A stretch of 64,000 nt of DNA. It comes from Durusdinium trenchii (lineage: Eukaryota > Sar > Dinophyceae > Suessiales > Symbiodiniaceae). The stretch covers positions 2,524,963-2,588,962 of the forward strand of contig CAXAMN010018890.1 of the NCBI GenBank assembly GCA_963970005.1. Reading direction: 5' to 3'. Each line of letters begins with the position of its first letter. The stretch's first letter is position 1. This document shows positions 12,767 to 24,218 of the stretch, piece by piece. The notes beneath the pieces were generated by a model. It was given only the letters and a program-made list of their open reading frames with translations. It searched no databases and had not been told where the DNA came from. The position numbers and the translations under genes are program-made.

Positions 12767-14500
12767 GTGTGGAGATTCATTGGGGTGTGGTGTTGGCTTC
12801 TTTGGGACTGTTGCCCCTTTGAAACTGCGGCTGGTGTGGCAAATTGCAGTTGCTTTCAATGAGCTTGTTGTGCTGGCAGGAATGTGACATCCCTCTTATG
12901 GGGAGGGGAGATGAAATGAACCAACTACGTTTGCTCGGTAGGAATGGAAGGGCATCAAATTCGGTGTGCCACCCTTAGTTAGTTGGATGAAAGAGTTAGT
13001 TAGATGAAACTATTCTAAGGGATGGTTTGTGCACCATGCCCGCCTATCATAATCCAAGGAAGTGCAATGAAAAAATGCAACTGTTTGGTCATTCTACTTT
13101 CATCGTGAGGTGAGCCCACAGAAGACCCAACAACAAGGCGCTGCAGGTAGATGATTTAATGTTTATCCTCAAAGTCTTTTCAAAACCTGCGAGAGATACT
13201 GTCAGCTCCTTGGAGAAGAATTTGCCAAGACAATCTCTCTCTATATATACATATATATAGAGAGAGATGTATGTATGTGTTTGTTTCTTTGGGCCCTGGT
13301 GTTTTCTGAACCTCCTATACTCATATTATGTGTGACATGGTTGGACCTGCACGCCATGGTCCTAATGCTGCACGCCCGACGACTCGACGACCCGACGAGG
13401 AGGCCTTTGCACCCAACTTGGTGACCTCAGGTGTGCTGCTGGACATCTCAAGCAGCACGGAGCCACTGGTTACTAACTTAGCTGAGGTTGGGGGAGATTC
13501 ACCGCCTGCTGCTTTAGTTGTGCCGTGTGGTAGGCTTTCAAGGTGGATTTCATGGATGGATTCTAGGTTTGCTGGTTTAGAGTCTATGTTGGGCTGCACA
13601 GCACCGGGTCCAGCCGCTTGTCCATGACAGTCTTGTGTCATACGTTGAGTGTGAGCCTAGGGTGGGGTCAGCGGTGATGTGTGATGTGTGTTTTGGAGGT
13701 TTGCTCTTATTTGCTCCTTGCTTGTCTCTTAAATGTTGGAATGCCTGAAAACCGTTATTTGTTTGCTGTTTGTCTCTTGAGTGTCCTTTCTTTGCGCCGG
13801 GCTTTTTTCTCCCGGGGCAGGCCCGCTTCGCAGTTGTGATTGTGTGCCCTATGAGGTTACAACTGGATGGTTGGGGATGGTTGGCCTTTTGCCAGTTTGT
13901 TGCCATTCCTAGAATGTTGGAACCTCTGAGAATGGAACCAAATGTTAGTTTCAGGGACCTTAAAGGGCACCAACACTGCCGACCTCAGGGCTTATCCCTG
14001 AGGCATCCTGAGGCTTATTCCATTCAGGCTTACCCCTGCATGGGGATGCGGGATGGCATACTTCATGGAATCCATTGACACCTGGAGCATGGGGTGTTAG
14101 ACGTCATAGGCATCACGTCATGTCACCACAAGGGCCCGCAGGGGAAAGACACAAAGCAACAGACCGATGCTGCTGAATGCGGTGTCCAAGGAAGTTTCTT
14201 CTAGACCGCGGCTTTCCTGACATCGAGCCTTGCCTGCAGTGTGTTGGACGTGGGGGGGGAAGTCGATGAGTCATTGGCTAACGAGCCGCACTATAGGTGC
14301 TCTTATGGGCTGGAGGTTGCGCTTTAGATTCTCCAATGGTCCAAAAGCTGACTCAAAGCAACGCTTACAAGGTTGCAGGTTGCAGGCTTCAGTCCTAGTC
14401 CAGCAAGAGCCATACATAAACCTGTCACCCACTTTCTGGTGGGATTCTCTTTGCGCGGTCTGTCATTGTTTGACATAACGCATGTTGCTTGGTTGTTGAG
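12767..14500. other. Intron-like stretch without firm exons
   Basis: This separates the last supported upstream exon from the terminal exons at 14501. An open stretch at 13328-13627 (+) reads well in part (NLVTSGVLLDISSSTEPLV), but its reverse strand is equally open, so I do not call it. Two short AT/CT tracts lie at 13233-13268. Confidence 0.35.
13233..13268. repeat. Perfect 17-bp palindrome with 2-nt loop
   Basis: ATCTCTCTCTATATATA (13233-13249) is followed, after CA, by its exact reverse complement (13252-13268). This is probably a simple-sequence palindrome in an intron that could form a cruciform or hairpin. Confidence 0.85.
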
Positions 14501-14897
14501 GAAGTGGATAGCTATCCCATTTTCGAGGCGAAGGCTGTGGAGATGCTGTGGAGTCGGGGCTGGGTGGGCACTATCCAGTTTGGTTGCAGGAAGGGCGTTG
14601 TTGTGTTTTTAATATGCCCATGCAGAGCAATTACTCATCGGCAGCGACAAAAACAATGCCAGACTGGCAAGAATGGTCTGGAAGTTAAAGCTTTCGAAAC
14701 TCAGACCTGCCACGCATGGCTCAACAAGCGACCATTGGCAGGGCTTCCCCCACATCGCCTCCCAGCTGTTGTCAGAGGACAAGTCACTCGGACCAGTGGT
14801 GAGGAGCGGAAGGATCCTCCCAGAGGACCCCCAAATCATCCCAAATCCATATTCCAGTCGACTGGGTTTCGAGCCATTCGCGGACCCACCAATGTAG
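14501..14897 (+). CDS. Last two exons of an unknown gene
   Basis: Exon 14501-14563 follows ...TTGTTGAG and encodes EVDSYPIFEAKAVEMLWSRG plus W, 21 codons, then a GT donor (GTGGGC). Exon 14742-14897 follows ...TTGGCAG in the same phase and encodes 51 residues with stop TAG at 14895-14897 (begins GFPHIASQLLSEDKSLGPVV, ends RLGFEPFADPPM). The phase match, clean splice signals and lack of stops make this the firmest part of the 6.5-14.9 kb region. No family is recognised. It probably closes the gene whose exons lie at 7.5-12.8 kb. Confidence 0.6.
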
Positions 14898-15165
14898 ACT
14901 GTTGATTCTCTAATATATATATATATATTAGAATAACAATAATAATAAATATACCCCGTCATCAGGAGATGTAAAGCCATTCTGGATCCGGTTTCTTATA
15001 TCATTCAAGGGAGGTCTCATGATGTTTCAACAGTTTGTCCATGCTATTGACGTTTCACCAAGTGGTTCCATCGCCATCAGTTTGCAACACCCGTTTCTTC
15101 GCCAAGGCTCAAGGCCCAGCCCTGACCCATTGCTTTTGGTCCACGTCCCTGGGGCCATTTCCAAG

Positions 15166-15244
15166 GCGATCTGCACTACTCGTGCTTCGGCGACGGGGCG
15201 TTCCCATCAACAAGACGGCGCGGAACGGGCTCTTTTTCTTGTGG
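15166..15244 (+). CDS. Candidate exon, unknown protein
   Basis: Between an acceptor (TTTCCAAG) and a GT donor (TGG|GTGGAG), one frame gives RSALLVLRRRGVPINKTARN followed by GLFFLW. Other frames are open too, and no neighbouring exon confirms it. It may belong to the gene starting at 16105 or to an undetected upstream gene. Confidence 0.3.
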
Positions 15245-15468
15245 GTGGAGTGAGTGTGGGCACTGGAGTGGGGAATTTTGCCCATTTCGTTTACACACGT
15301 ATATGGACTGCGCTCAAAAAGCCCTACTCAAAAAATATAGATAAACCGAAACTTTTAAGGTTGGAGATGTGTTTTTGAGTCTTCATTTTGAAGCGGGTCC
15401 CCAGCAGACTATGGTGATACAGCAAGGCAGCGCTAGGTTGGCGCTAGGTTTCTTCATAACAGGATAAG

Positions 15469-15610
15469 CAAGCAGAAAAAGAAGCAACAAGCAGAGAGCA
15501 GGCTAAGAAGAAGCAAGACAAGAAAAAGAAAATCAAAGCAGAAGAAGAAGAAGAAGAAACATAATGCACAAGAAGAAGAAGAAGAAGACAATCAAGATCA
15601 ATCAAGCAGG
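15469..15610. repeat. Purine-rich (AAG)n/(GAA)n tract
   Basis: About 140 bases, almost all A and G on this strand, including a run of GAAGAAGAAGAAGAAGAAAC type. A CAG/CAA-rich stretch follows at about 15790-15835. The region between 14898 and 16104 otherwise holds only the weak exon at 15166. Confidence 0.75.
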
Positions 15611-16104
15611 AAAAAAGAATCTGACAGGATAAAGAAATCGACGGAGATTTTTGCGCTAGGCTGGCGCTCGACGGTCCATTTCTTGACCATTCGCCCATCC
15701 AACATCCAAATCTTTTGAGTCAGCTGCTACATCCTTCCTATGTCGTCCTGAAGATTTCTGAGAACAAAAATGGGAAACAACTGCAGAAGTCCAGCAGCAG
15801 CAGTAGCAGCAACAACAGCTCCAGCAGCTCAACAGGCCCCTGGAAAGGTCCGCGCTAGACACCTCTCACAGTTTTTGCAGTTGACATGCCTTCATGTTTA
15901 ACATCCCTGTGGTTTGAGTGTGGTTGGAGCTTAAAGGAGATTTAGAAGCGGGCTCCCATGGAATTGCAATGAGTGCACCATTTTGGGGAAAGACATTTCG
16001 ATCATTTTGGAAACCAACCATATAGATTATATAGGGAGGAAGAGACGACACTTGCAAGCATGTGAAGCGCTTTGCCTTATGTTTTTGCTCTTTGAGTTCC
16101 GCTG

Positions 16105-17823
16105 ATGGCATCGCCAGACTGGTCCAGCGTTTTCAGACGACAGCAGCTTGACTCCACCGGGTCCCATGGTCGGTGTTTGCATCAGTGCCCATGGTCGTAC
16201 AGGTGAGCCCTACCTTTATAGTATCAAGTATACAGAAAGAAGTTGTGAGGTATGTGGCGGTCACATGGTTCCTGGAGGTCAGTCCATGGTTCCTGCAGGT
16301 CAGTGAAACCTCCCATGTCTTCCTGGACGAACTGACCGCCTGCAGAAGCCAAGATAAGCCCCCCTGCAAAGCTACACCGGTCGTCACGGCGCACGAGTTC
16401 GTCGCTTCAGAGGTGGGTACCATGGAGACGGACCTGGTCGCCACCCTGCGCACCTGGGCGAGAACTGGGCGTGAACAGGAGATCCTGTTCTTCTTCGAAA
16501 CGGCGCAAAAACATGCTTCGGACACGGTTCAGACCGCGGTAATTCGCTGCTTTTTTAGCAGACGATCGAGGGCACGGCGCCGGAAGTCTTTTGAAAAGTT
16601 CCCTTCGGCGTCCAGGACTCGAACCCGTTTTCGAGAGAGAGCCGGTCGCAGCATGTCATGGCCCATTTGAGCTGTTTGGATGGTTGAGGTGTGGAGATCC
16701 TCGCCGATGGTCCGCATTTCTCTGTTTTGGGGCATCATGTTCCACGAAACCAGGTTGGTTTGAAGGTGGGTTGGTTGAGACTCGTCAGGGGACCATCGGC
16801 GTGCCAAAGTTGGTCCGAAGCAACAGCTCCGTTTCGAGCCCTCCCTCACCTCACCTCACCTGGGCCCTCCCTCCGTTTCATGTCTTTTCTGGGCCCTTCC
16901 CTCACCTCTCATGCCTGGGATGCTGGGCCGAACCCAGGCCGGCGCTTCATGGAAGCCAGCCGCTCGGGCCGGAGTTGGTGGACTATGTCAGATGGTCTTC
17001 GGAGGAGATTTGCTTGTTGGCAATAACAGGCGTGCATATGAGTGCATCAAGTCCTTCTTGGATTCCACATGAGCAATTCGTTGGAGCGTTCAAGGACGAA
17101 GGCATCCGTGGCAATTCCACCCGCTCTTTTTTCTATTTGGGGTGTAGCCGTAACCCAAGGAGCCGTATTCACCATGCATTGGTTCACTGTACCATGGGGA
17201 TGGAGGTACTGGGGTGGAAGCCTGCCCCGTAATGGTTCACCAAGTGATTCCCACGACTGTTAGGTGTGGTTGGGGATCGTCATTTGTTGTCAATTTCCAA
17301 AGCTTCCGATGTTGGGCATATTTGCGCAAGGAGAGGATGGGAAAGACATAGAAAAACAGTGTTGATGGATACAAATTCTTTGTGCCTGACCACGCATGAG
17401 CTGCCTACGCTGGAATACTGGAGCTTTGGCACCAGGAGTCCTAGTTGCCACCCACGAATGGTGGGGATGTCATTTTTCAACTGGTTTCGGAGCTGTTTGG
17501 GACGTCCAATGATCAAGGCGTAGGTTCGCACCATTTCTTTGTTGCCAAGCCACGAAACACGGGGACGAGGCCGGGAAAATATCTCCAATTCCGTGGAAAT
17601 ATGAAAGGCATCCCCCATCCCCGAGACCCCGACCCTTGTGTTCACATTTTGTTACCTGTTTCGCCGGTGACGCGCTTCAAGGCAGTTCCTCTCTAAACTA
17701 CATCGGCGTGGCCGGCATCGCGCCCTTCGTGGTTACCTGGCATCCGATCAACGTTTCACGGATCTCACGTTTCATGTGCCCCTTCAATGGAAGGGATCAG
17801 ATGGCGACTTCCTTTACACGTAG
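16105..17823 (+). CDS. Gene of unknown function, several exons
   Basis: Exon 16105-16202 starts with ATG (MASPDWSSVFRRQQLDSTGS) and ends at a strong GT donor (ACAG|GTGAGC). Exon 16299-16538 has 80 codons without a stop (includes METDLVATLRTWARTGREQE and ILFFFETAQKHASDTVQTA) and ends at GTAATT. Exon from 16960 continues in phase: PLGPELVDYVRWSSEEICLL, with a possible GC donor after ACAG. Terminal exon 17682-17823 encodes QFLSKLHRRGRHRALRGYLA, SDQRFTDLTFHVPLQWKGSD and GDFLYT, with TAG at 17821-17823. The first and second exons are out of phase, so an exon or edge is missing. A 21-bp near-perfect tandem duplication (16264-16305) spans the acceptor of the second exon. No family is recognised. Confidence 0.5.
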
Positions 17824-19010
17824 CTGACATACAAGTTGGTGGGATTGCAATGGGGCCAATAGAGGATTTGCTCTTGCTCTGAGATCCATGGCAACAGGGT
17901 GCGGAGGGAACCTCAAGGAGTTTCATCCAGCCAGCGAGTAGAGTAGTTTGCCCATGTTTGCCCAACAAATCCTGTGCTCCCCTGGAAAATCCCTGAGTCA
18001 TCCCTAATTTAGCATTATGTATCTATTTAACTGAAAGATACTGAAAGCACATTTACATGCATTTACTACTATATTAATATATATATATATAATTATATAT
18101 ATTATTGTTACGTGTGTTTCCTTTTAATGACAACTTCACATTACAGTTGCAGGTCGTCGAACAGGGAAGCCCAAGTTCACTACAGCTCATCCATCCCAGT
18201 GTTTATGTCAGTTGTGCAGGATCAAAATGCCTCAGGAGGTAAGAGAAATGGAAGGATGTTCTGGTAGGAAGCAAGCATGGAATCTGTCATGTCAGCAATC
18301 CAGGGTTGCAATATACTGGCAAAACCTAAGGGAATAGACTGCATAGACAGCTCAATGATCGGATGAATTCCAGCTAACCTTAGGGGGTTCGTTTGGCTTC
18401 TTGCGCTCCCGCTCCTAGCGCTCCTCAGACTTCAGGTGGACGGTTCGAAATCTGCAGAGAGGGACCTGGGCAGGAGCAATCCCATTTGCATCCCTTTGTG
18501 TGGCTTGGCTCCAATGGAGGCACCTCCCATGTAGCCCTCCGATGTCGCCCTGCAGGGGGAGGCTGCAAACGAGGGTGCTGTGAAGTGCTGTTGAAAGCAC
18601 TGGCAAGCTGCGCTCCATGTGGAGTGTTAGACATGAGTTTTCCGCACCTCAGGACCACCACCAGTACTGAGTGGGTGTGACGGGGATGTGATGTGATACA
18701 CTAACCGTAGACTACCAGAAGGGCATGCTCTCTTTGAGCAATGCAGAGGCTTAAGTGTGCACTGAGTAGCTTTTGGGCAATGTGTTCGATCTACGAGCCA
18801 AGTTCAGTCAATACAATGGATGTAAAGCGATCGAAGGCAGAGTATCTCCTCATCCACGCCCCAGGTTTCATTGTTTTAGCTCTCGTCGCACCTTGACATG
18901 CATGCAGTCGCGGGTGAGAACAGGGGGGAGGGCTGGAACTGGAAATGACGGAGGGTTGTTGGCAAACTTGTTGGTCCATTCCTGTGCTGAGCGGGGCGTG
19001 CTGATTGCAG
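17824..19010. other. Spacer, AT tract, no firm gene
   Basis: Contains an AT-rich simple tract at about 18073-18112. Open stretches at 18393-18680 exist in several frames on both strands, and I cannot choose between them. The 5' exons of the gene at 19011 may lie here. Confidence 0.35.
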
Positions 19011-20844
19011 GATGTTCGGTGCGGCAAGCAACATCTCCATGCCTATGTGGAAGTGATCCAACATGTCTTGCAGCAAGTCGCTCAACAAGCTTTGTGGGTT
19101 GGTCTTTGGGGGGATCAGTGAACACAGATGGTGGGATCAAGCTGTGACCATGGGATAACCATGAGATAACCACTGGTATTTTTCTGCATTTTAGATCATG
19201 GGGGGCCACATTCCAATATCCTGGCCAGTGCATGAAAACCCATTGGATCCCCTTGCTTTGAGTATGCTTTGAGTATCTTGGGGTGCACTCATGTTCCTTC
19301 GATCTTCATTGGAGCCTTATCTACACTTGGTGGAGCTGGGCCGAGGTCCAATCGTGGCGGCTGATGTTGAAGCTTGGCGAGATGGCAGGTGATGACGAAT
19401 GGGGACAATGAAATCTGACTGAAGCTTTCAGTAGAAAGGTAGTTAGGGGGGTTCCAGCAAATTTGAGTACCAATCGTTTCCAAGTACCTGTGCCTAGTTT
19501 CAGCCCTGAACCAGGACAAATCCCTTTCCATGAGGCTGGCCTTCCCGTCAGCAGAGAAATCGGAAAACCCCCCAGTGACCGCCACACAAAACCAGCTGAG
19601 CCTTCCATTTTACACATGCATTTTTGAATCCATCTCTGTTGACCAAAGCCCCAAAAAGCACATCACCTTCGGAGCCCGAAATGCCACGAGACGCGAATGC
19701 AGGATCACCTTGTTGTCCATGATTTGCGCCAACATCCTTTGCTTCGCCATCATGACCTGGATGGCCGATTCGGGCATTGTCATGTCCACCAGCCCCGTGT
19801 CCACCAGATTCGGGCAGGGGGTGGAACACGCAGTGGAATGGATGGCTGGGAAGGAAACTCGAGCTGGCTCGCCCCGGGCAAACCAAGCCACATTGGCACG
19901 ACGGTGTCGGGTCTCCTGCAGCCTTTCCAGTTGGTGGAGACAAGAATCACCAAAGTTGGTCAGATAAGAACACTTCTGTGGTATTCTGTGTAAAACAACG
20001 GAATCGAAACCAGGCTTTTTATTGGTTGGTGATTCTTTGGGTCTTGCAGGGCCTTCACCATGTGACCAATGCAGAGTGACAATTTGCTTCCCCTGAGGCG
20101 TGCCAGTAATGGCGGAATCCATTCTCATAGCTTTAACCTTCGACTACTCCCTCTTCTTGCTCGTGCGCCTCTCGACCGATAGCGCTCGGGTGTGAGCACT
20201 TTTGGTCACCAGCCTATCGTGATGGGAGAAGAGGATTGGTTGAGAAGGATTCAAATCGATTTAATGTACAAGGGAGGGGGGCTTCATCAAAGTGCGCTAC
20301 AGGCTATGGTACAGAACTATTGGGCTGCAACTGTTCTCTCTTGTGCTCGTATTTGTGTGTGTAAAGGTTCCTCGAGTTGTTCAAGTTGATGTTTCCTTTG
20401 TGAATTATGAGTGTGATGTGATTTGATGTGATGGTGAACCTATGACAACCCACCCAGTCCGAAGGAAAGGGATGATGGGGGCTCCTGCCATGCTCGGATC
20501 TGCAACTGTCACGCGTCCAGTATCGGTTCACACAGGAGCTATTTTCACATATTTCGCCCCCACCGGTCCCCACCTATTCGTTGGAGCCACGTGCGTGGCT
20601 CCGATGAACATGGTTGTCATCCTTGGTTTTCCAACAAGCACTGCCGTTTCCAACATTAGGCACTGCCTGATGTGGATTGAATCACTGATGTGATTGTTAG
20701 GTCTCGCATGTCTCCAGTGCAACTTGCCAATCATCGCATCGACTTCACGATGCCACGTCATCAATGTGGCCAGGATTTCAGGAGGAGATAGCCATCGGCA
20801 TGTCACACCTGGGAGCTGTCACAGCTCCTTTTCGCTGGAAATGA
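19011..20844 (+). CDS. Gene of unknown function, several exons
   Basis: Exon 19011-19097 (acceptor GATTGCAG, donor GTTGGT) reads DVRCGKQHLHAYVEVIQHVL plus QQVAQQALW. Exon 19315-19388 follows in phase with PYLHLVELGRGPIVAADVEA (donor GTGATG). The next, from 19504, is also in phase and reads PEPGQIPFHEAGLPVSREIG (GT donor near 19573). A GC3-rich frame at about 19703-19903 contains a hydrophobic stretch, LLSMICANILCFAIMTWMAD, that could be a membrane helix. A short terminal exon 20782-20844 (acceptor GGATTTCAG) encodes EEIAIGMSHLGAVTAPFRWK then TGA. Some joins remain open and upstream exons are not found. No domain is recognised. Confidence 0.45.
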
Positions 20845-22108
20845 GGCTGAATGGGTCAAAGGACCAGTCGAGTCCGGCATGCCTTGTTTCGTTCTGTTTG
20901 GTTTGGGAATATATGTGTTCGTGTTTTTGTGGAATCACAGGTATGGCAACTCAGTACAGCAGCTAACAGACGTTACTGTATAACAATCATGAGTGTCAAT
21001 CAGAATGAGAGCTGGTGAAGTTTGACACTGATTCAAGCATTATACTTAAGCTAGGGATTGTGAAATGTGCTGGTGACCTGGTAAGAGCAGCTTCAAGCTG
21101 CTGACGACTGTTACACCCTGAATTTTGTTGTTTGGAGTTTGCAGATTATATAACAGAAAGCACTGTGGGACTGACTGAGTGTTGAAGAAGAGGGTTTGTT
21201 TGAAAGTTGAAGAGTTTGTCCCACGAAGCAGCGTTGGCTACAGCTTTTGCTCCGATTGAGAATCTGAGCAGTGCCGTGGTTCCATATGATAGGCTCCCAA
21301 GACAAGACAAGTTGCCAGGCCTTCGAGTGTGAACGTCACATGCCTGGCAGACTTCGGTTGGTTGACTCCTTGTTCATCCGTTTTCTCATTCGCACAGGTG
21401 AAGTCTTTGCCGTATAAATACTCTATGTTATGTATATATAATGGGTTTTGCTGGGGATGCAGACTCATTGCTGAGGCTTCAGTGCGGTATAGTGGCCATG
21501 TCACTTGTCATAGACAGTTCGAGGGCCACATGGATGGAATGTGCGTTAAAACCAAACCACTCACAACCATGGGCGATGAAGAATCCAGGTATATAGGCAA
21601 ACACGATTTTGTTCATCAGGGCTACAGAGTCTTGATGCATTGCTCACAAGTTGCTAACAAGCACATTGGTACAAACTGTGATGGGTGGCTTCAATCTCCA
21701 GCAAGCAAGACTAAGAAGTTCTCAAACAAACAGTTCGACGAGATTTGTTACCTTGTCGTTGTCGGTGGATGATCTATAACTCTTACACTAGTTGCGCCAT
21801 TGTTCTTCACAAAGGTGACCTCACGTCAAGTGCCGACCACTGGAAACCTTGGGTTGAGTTGGGTGACGGGCTTTTGTGCTCGGCCATGTTGCAAAGGGTT
21901 CATGGTTCTCGCGATGATGTTCCGGGGATTGATGTCCTTCCTTTGAGCCTAGACGCAGTGGCCAAGATCTCCTTTTCAGCAACTCTTTTTGATAGGAGTC
22001 ACCATGAATCACCACTGGGCAAACTCACTTTCACCCGAAGCACCCGTTGTTCTTAAGAGGGGTACTATTTGCTCTTGGAATCTCTGAGTCACTCAAAGGA
22101 TCCCAACA
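20845..22108. other. Spacer with one ambiguous open stretch
   Basis: A + strand frame at 21745-22056 (104 codons, including PGIDVLPLSLDAVAKISFSA) reads fairly protein-like but has no clear acceptor or donor and no family match. It could be an exon or a gene remnant. Nothing else is supported here. Confidence 0.3.
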
Positions 22109-24087
22109 TCTTAATGCTGCAAGCCAGCTGCCCAGCGTGCTGCCTCGTTCGCCTGGGCCCAGCTTCGGCGGAAACCCCTCGCTTCGGTGAGGTGATTCTC
22201 GCCTCGGGCTTCACCTTGTGCTACTGCGGCCTGGCCGTGCAAAAGCTGCCACTGCAGGAATCCTTTAGCCTGAGCATAGGCCGGAAGGACAACAGTTGCC
22301 GCGCACTCGCGAGTTCGCGTGTTCTGCGCAGCGAGTTCGCGTTTGATGCGGGGGAAAGGACAACAGGAACACACCTGGGATCAGAAAAAACCATCCTGTT
22401 CGAGGAATTGAAGTTCTTTTGCAAGAAGAGCACGAACAAAGCTCTACCATGCAAACTTGTGAGGCTCGATTTGACAAAACCATGTTGGGTAGAATGATCT
22501 CTGCAATGGTGCACTTCTTGGGGCACAGTGGATGTGAACTCTTTTCGAGTCAAGCCCTCCGAAAAGCACCGTCGATCGACCACGTCGACCACTTTGAGAT
22601 CGTTTCAGTGGACCGTTGAGGTCGATGGGCCAAGGCCTTGGCGAAAAACACCTCTCTCTCCATGGGTTGCAAAACTCCATCTCCATGAAGGGACAAAAAC
22701 GGATCAAACCAATGAATTCTCCGAAGAAAAAGGAAGAACCATCCAGAACCATCCAACCAATTTGGACCCGACACCACTCAGGCCAAGCGTCCATTTTACA
22801 CCCTTTAGATGGTCCTGGTAGCCTGAGATCATATTGTTCAGATCCTCGGTTGTGATGCGTGTCCTTTTTCTCCGCCTGGCCTTCCTCAAAGCCTGCAGGG
22901 GTTTTGGTCTCCATCCTGTGACGAGCTCAGGGAGTGGTGGGCTAAACGTTTGCCTCAACTAGGCCAGGTGGTTTATGCATATCTATGCCGTTTATGCTAT
23001 TTCCGAACCCACATGTACCAACTCTGGACTTTTGCTGGCTACATGTGGGATCATGTGGGCATATACTGTGGCAAGGGCTTCAGGAAGTCGTGGAGGGTGT
23101 AACAGTACTGTAATTAGAAAACAGACAGCATGGTCTTTGCAAAACTTCTGGTCTACAACTCTTCCACGTGCCAAAGCAAGCACGAACCAGCGCTTGACAG
23201 TTCAGGGAACGACGCGATGCCCAGGGAACGACGCGTGGGACGCACGGACGCGCTTTCAGCCGCTGGACGAACGAACGAGCAGTTGAGGTGTGCCATGGCG
23301 GTGAACTTGTTCATCACGCCGACCGTGCTTCTGGCCTTTCCTGACTTCGTCTCTGACGGAGAGCAGGGCGACATCGTCCTTCATGACGCTTGGAGGGAAG
23401 TTGGGCTTAGGTGGCCTTTGGGGTGTGGGGCTCAGCATCCTGTAATTACTGGAGCTAGGCTGAGAGAGGTGTTGAGTGTCCACACGTTTCCACACTTAAA
23501 CAGACAACAACAGACATTGACATTGAACTGAACTGAGAGACCCCCCTGCTCATAGATCAAGTGCCTATCTTGTTGTCTCGTGAATTGTGTGTCAAGCTGG
23601 AGGAGGCATTCACATCTCACACCTGGAGCTGCCCCGACTCTTCCATTTCTCGATTCATTTGGACTTGGATTGGGCTCTGAAGCCCTGTTTTCTTGCGGAA
23701 TGTTGCAGAAGGCCAATTGGGGGGTGTTCAGAAGTGGAACTGCTTCACCATGCGCAGCCATCAGCTGAAGAATATGAGCTCATGACCTGAGAGGATCAAA
23801 CATCATCAAGTCACGTGCGACCATGTGCGACCCCAACAAGGCTGCATAAGGCTGTCCTGCTTCATGAATGAGCCAACCCCAACCAACAACCAACACCCCC
23901 CCACAAATCAATGTTGTTTGTGTCCTTTTTTGGCATTCTGGCCCAACACCGAGGGCCGTCAGTGCGCGATCCGTCAACGACGGCAGCCCGATCCAGGCCC
24001 CCACATAGCACGAGTCTTGAAGCTCCAACCCCGAAAAAACAACAAGCATTGCATCAGATCGAACAAACTGAACAGTGGAACGTCTGA
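22109..24087 (+). CDS. Weakly supported exons ending in a good terminal exon
   Basis: The firm part is the terminal exon 23954-24087 (acceptor CACCGAG after a T-rich tract). It encodes 44 codons including LEAPTPKKQQALHQIEQTEQ and ends WNV then TGA (24085-24087), only 131 bp before the next start codon. Upstream candidates: about 22109-22260, a GC3-rich cysteine-containing frame (LQASCPACCLVRLGPASAET), and 23200-23395, a GC3-rich frame (MAVNLFITPTVLLAFPDFVS, then DGEQGDIVLHDAWREVG). Whether these belong to one gene is not shown. No function is proposed. Confidence 0.35.
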
Positions 24088-24218
24088 GAGAAGGCAAATG
24101 ATGCCCAACAAAACCATGGTGCTCCCCCGGTTTGAGAGATGGCATACTTCGTGTCTCATGAAAGGATATCCAATAAATTTCGATAATAAGTCAAGCTTGT
24201 TGCACCACCCGCGCCACC
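24088..24218. other. 131-bp intergenic spacer in the tandem gene array
   Basis: Separates a stop codon (24085-24087) from the start codon of the DUF288/STELLO-like gene. Dinoflagellate genes in unidirectional arrays are known to be trans-spliced and can be closely spaced. No promoter motif is visible. The start context is gcgccaccATGG. Confidence 0.5.

Noticed and set aside
13321-13641. Open frames on both strands of about 100 codons
   Set aside because: Both strands read similarly because of local inverted symmetry. There are no clear splice sites, so neither is called.
16607-16625. A tRNA-like B-box on the minus strand (reverse complement of CCAGGACTCGAACCCG)
   Set aside because: The T-arm pairs only in part, and no matching acceptor stem or D-arm is found at the expected distance.
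19548-20128. Overlapping minus-strand open frames of 131 and 172 codons
   Set aside because: The + strand frame over the same bases is richer in G/C at third positions and fits the strand of the neighbouring exons. The minus frames have no splice-site context or family pattern.
20583-20602. Perfect 9-bp inverted repeat GGAGCCACG-TG-CGTGGCTCC
   Set aside because: A single short hairpin with a 2-base loop, no associated T-run or known motif. It could be chance.
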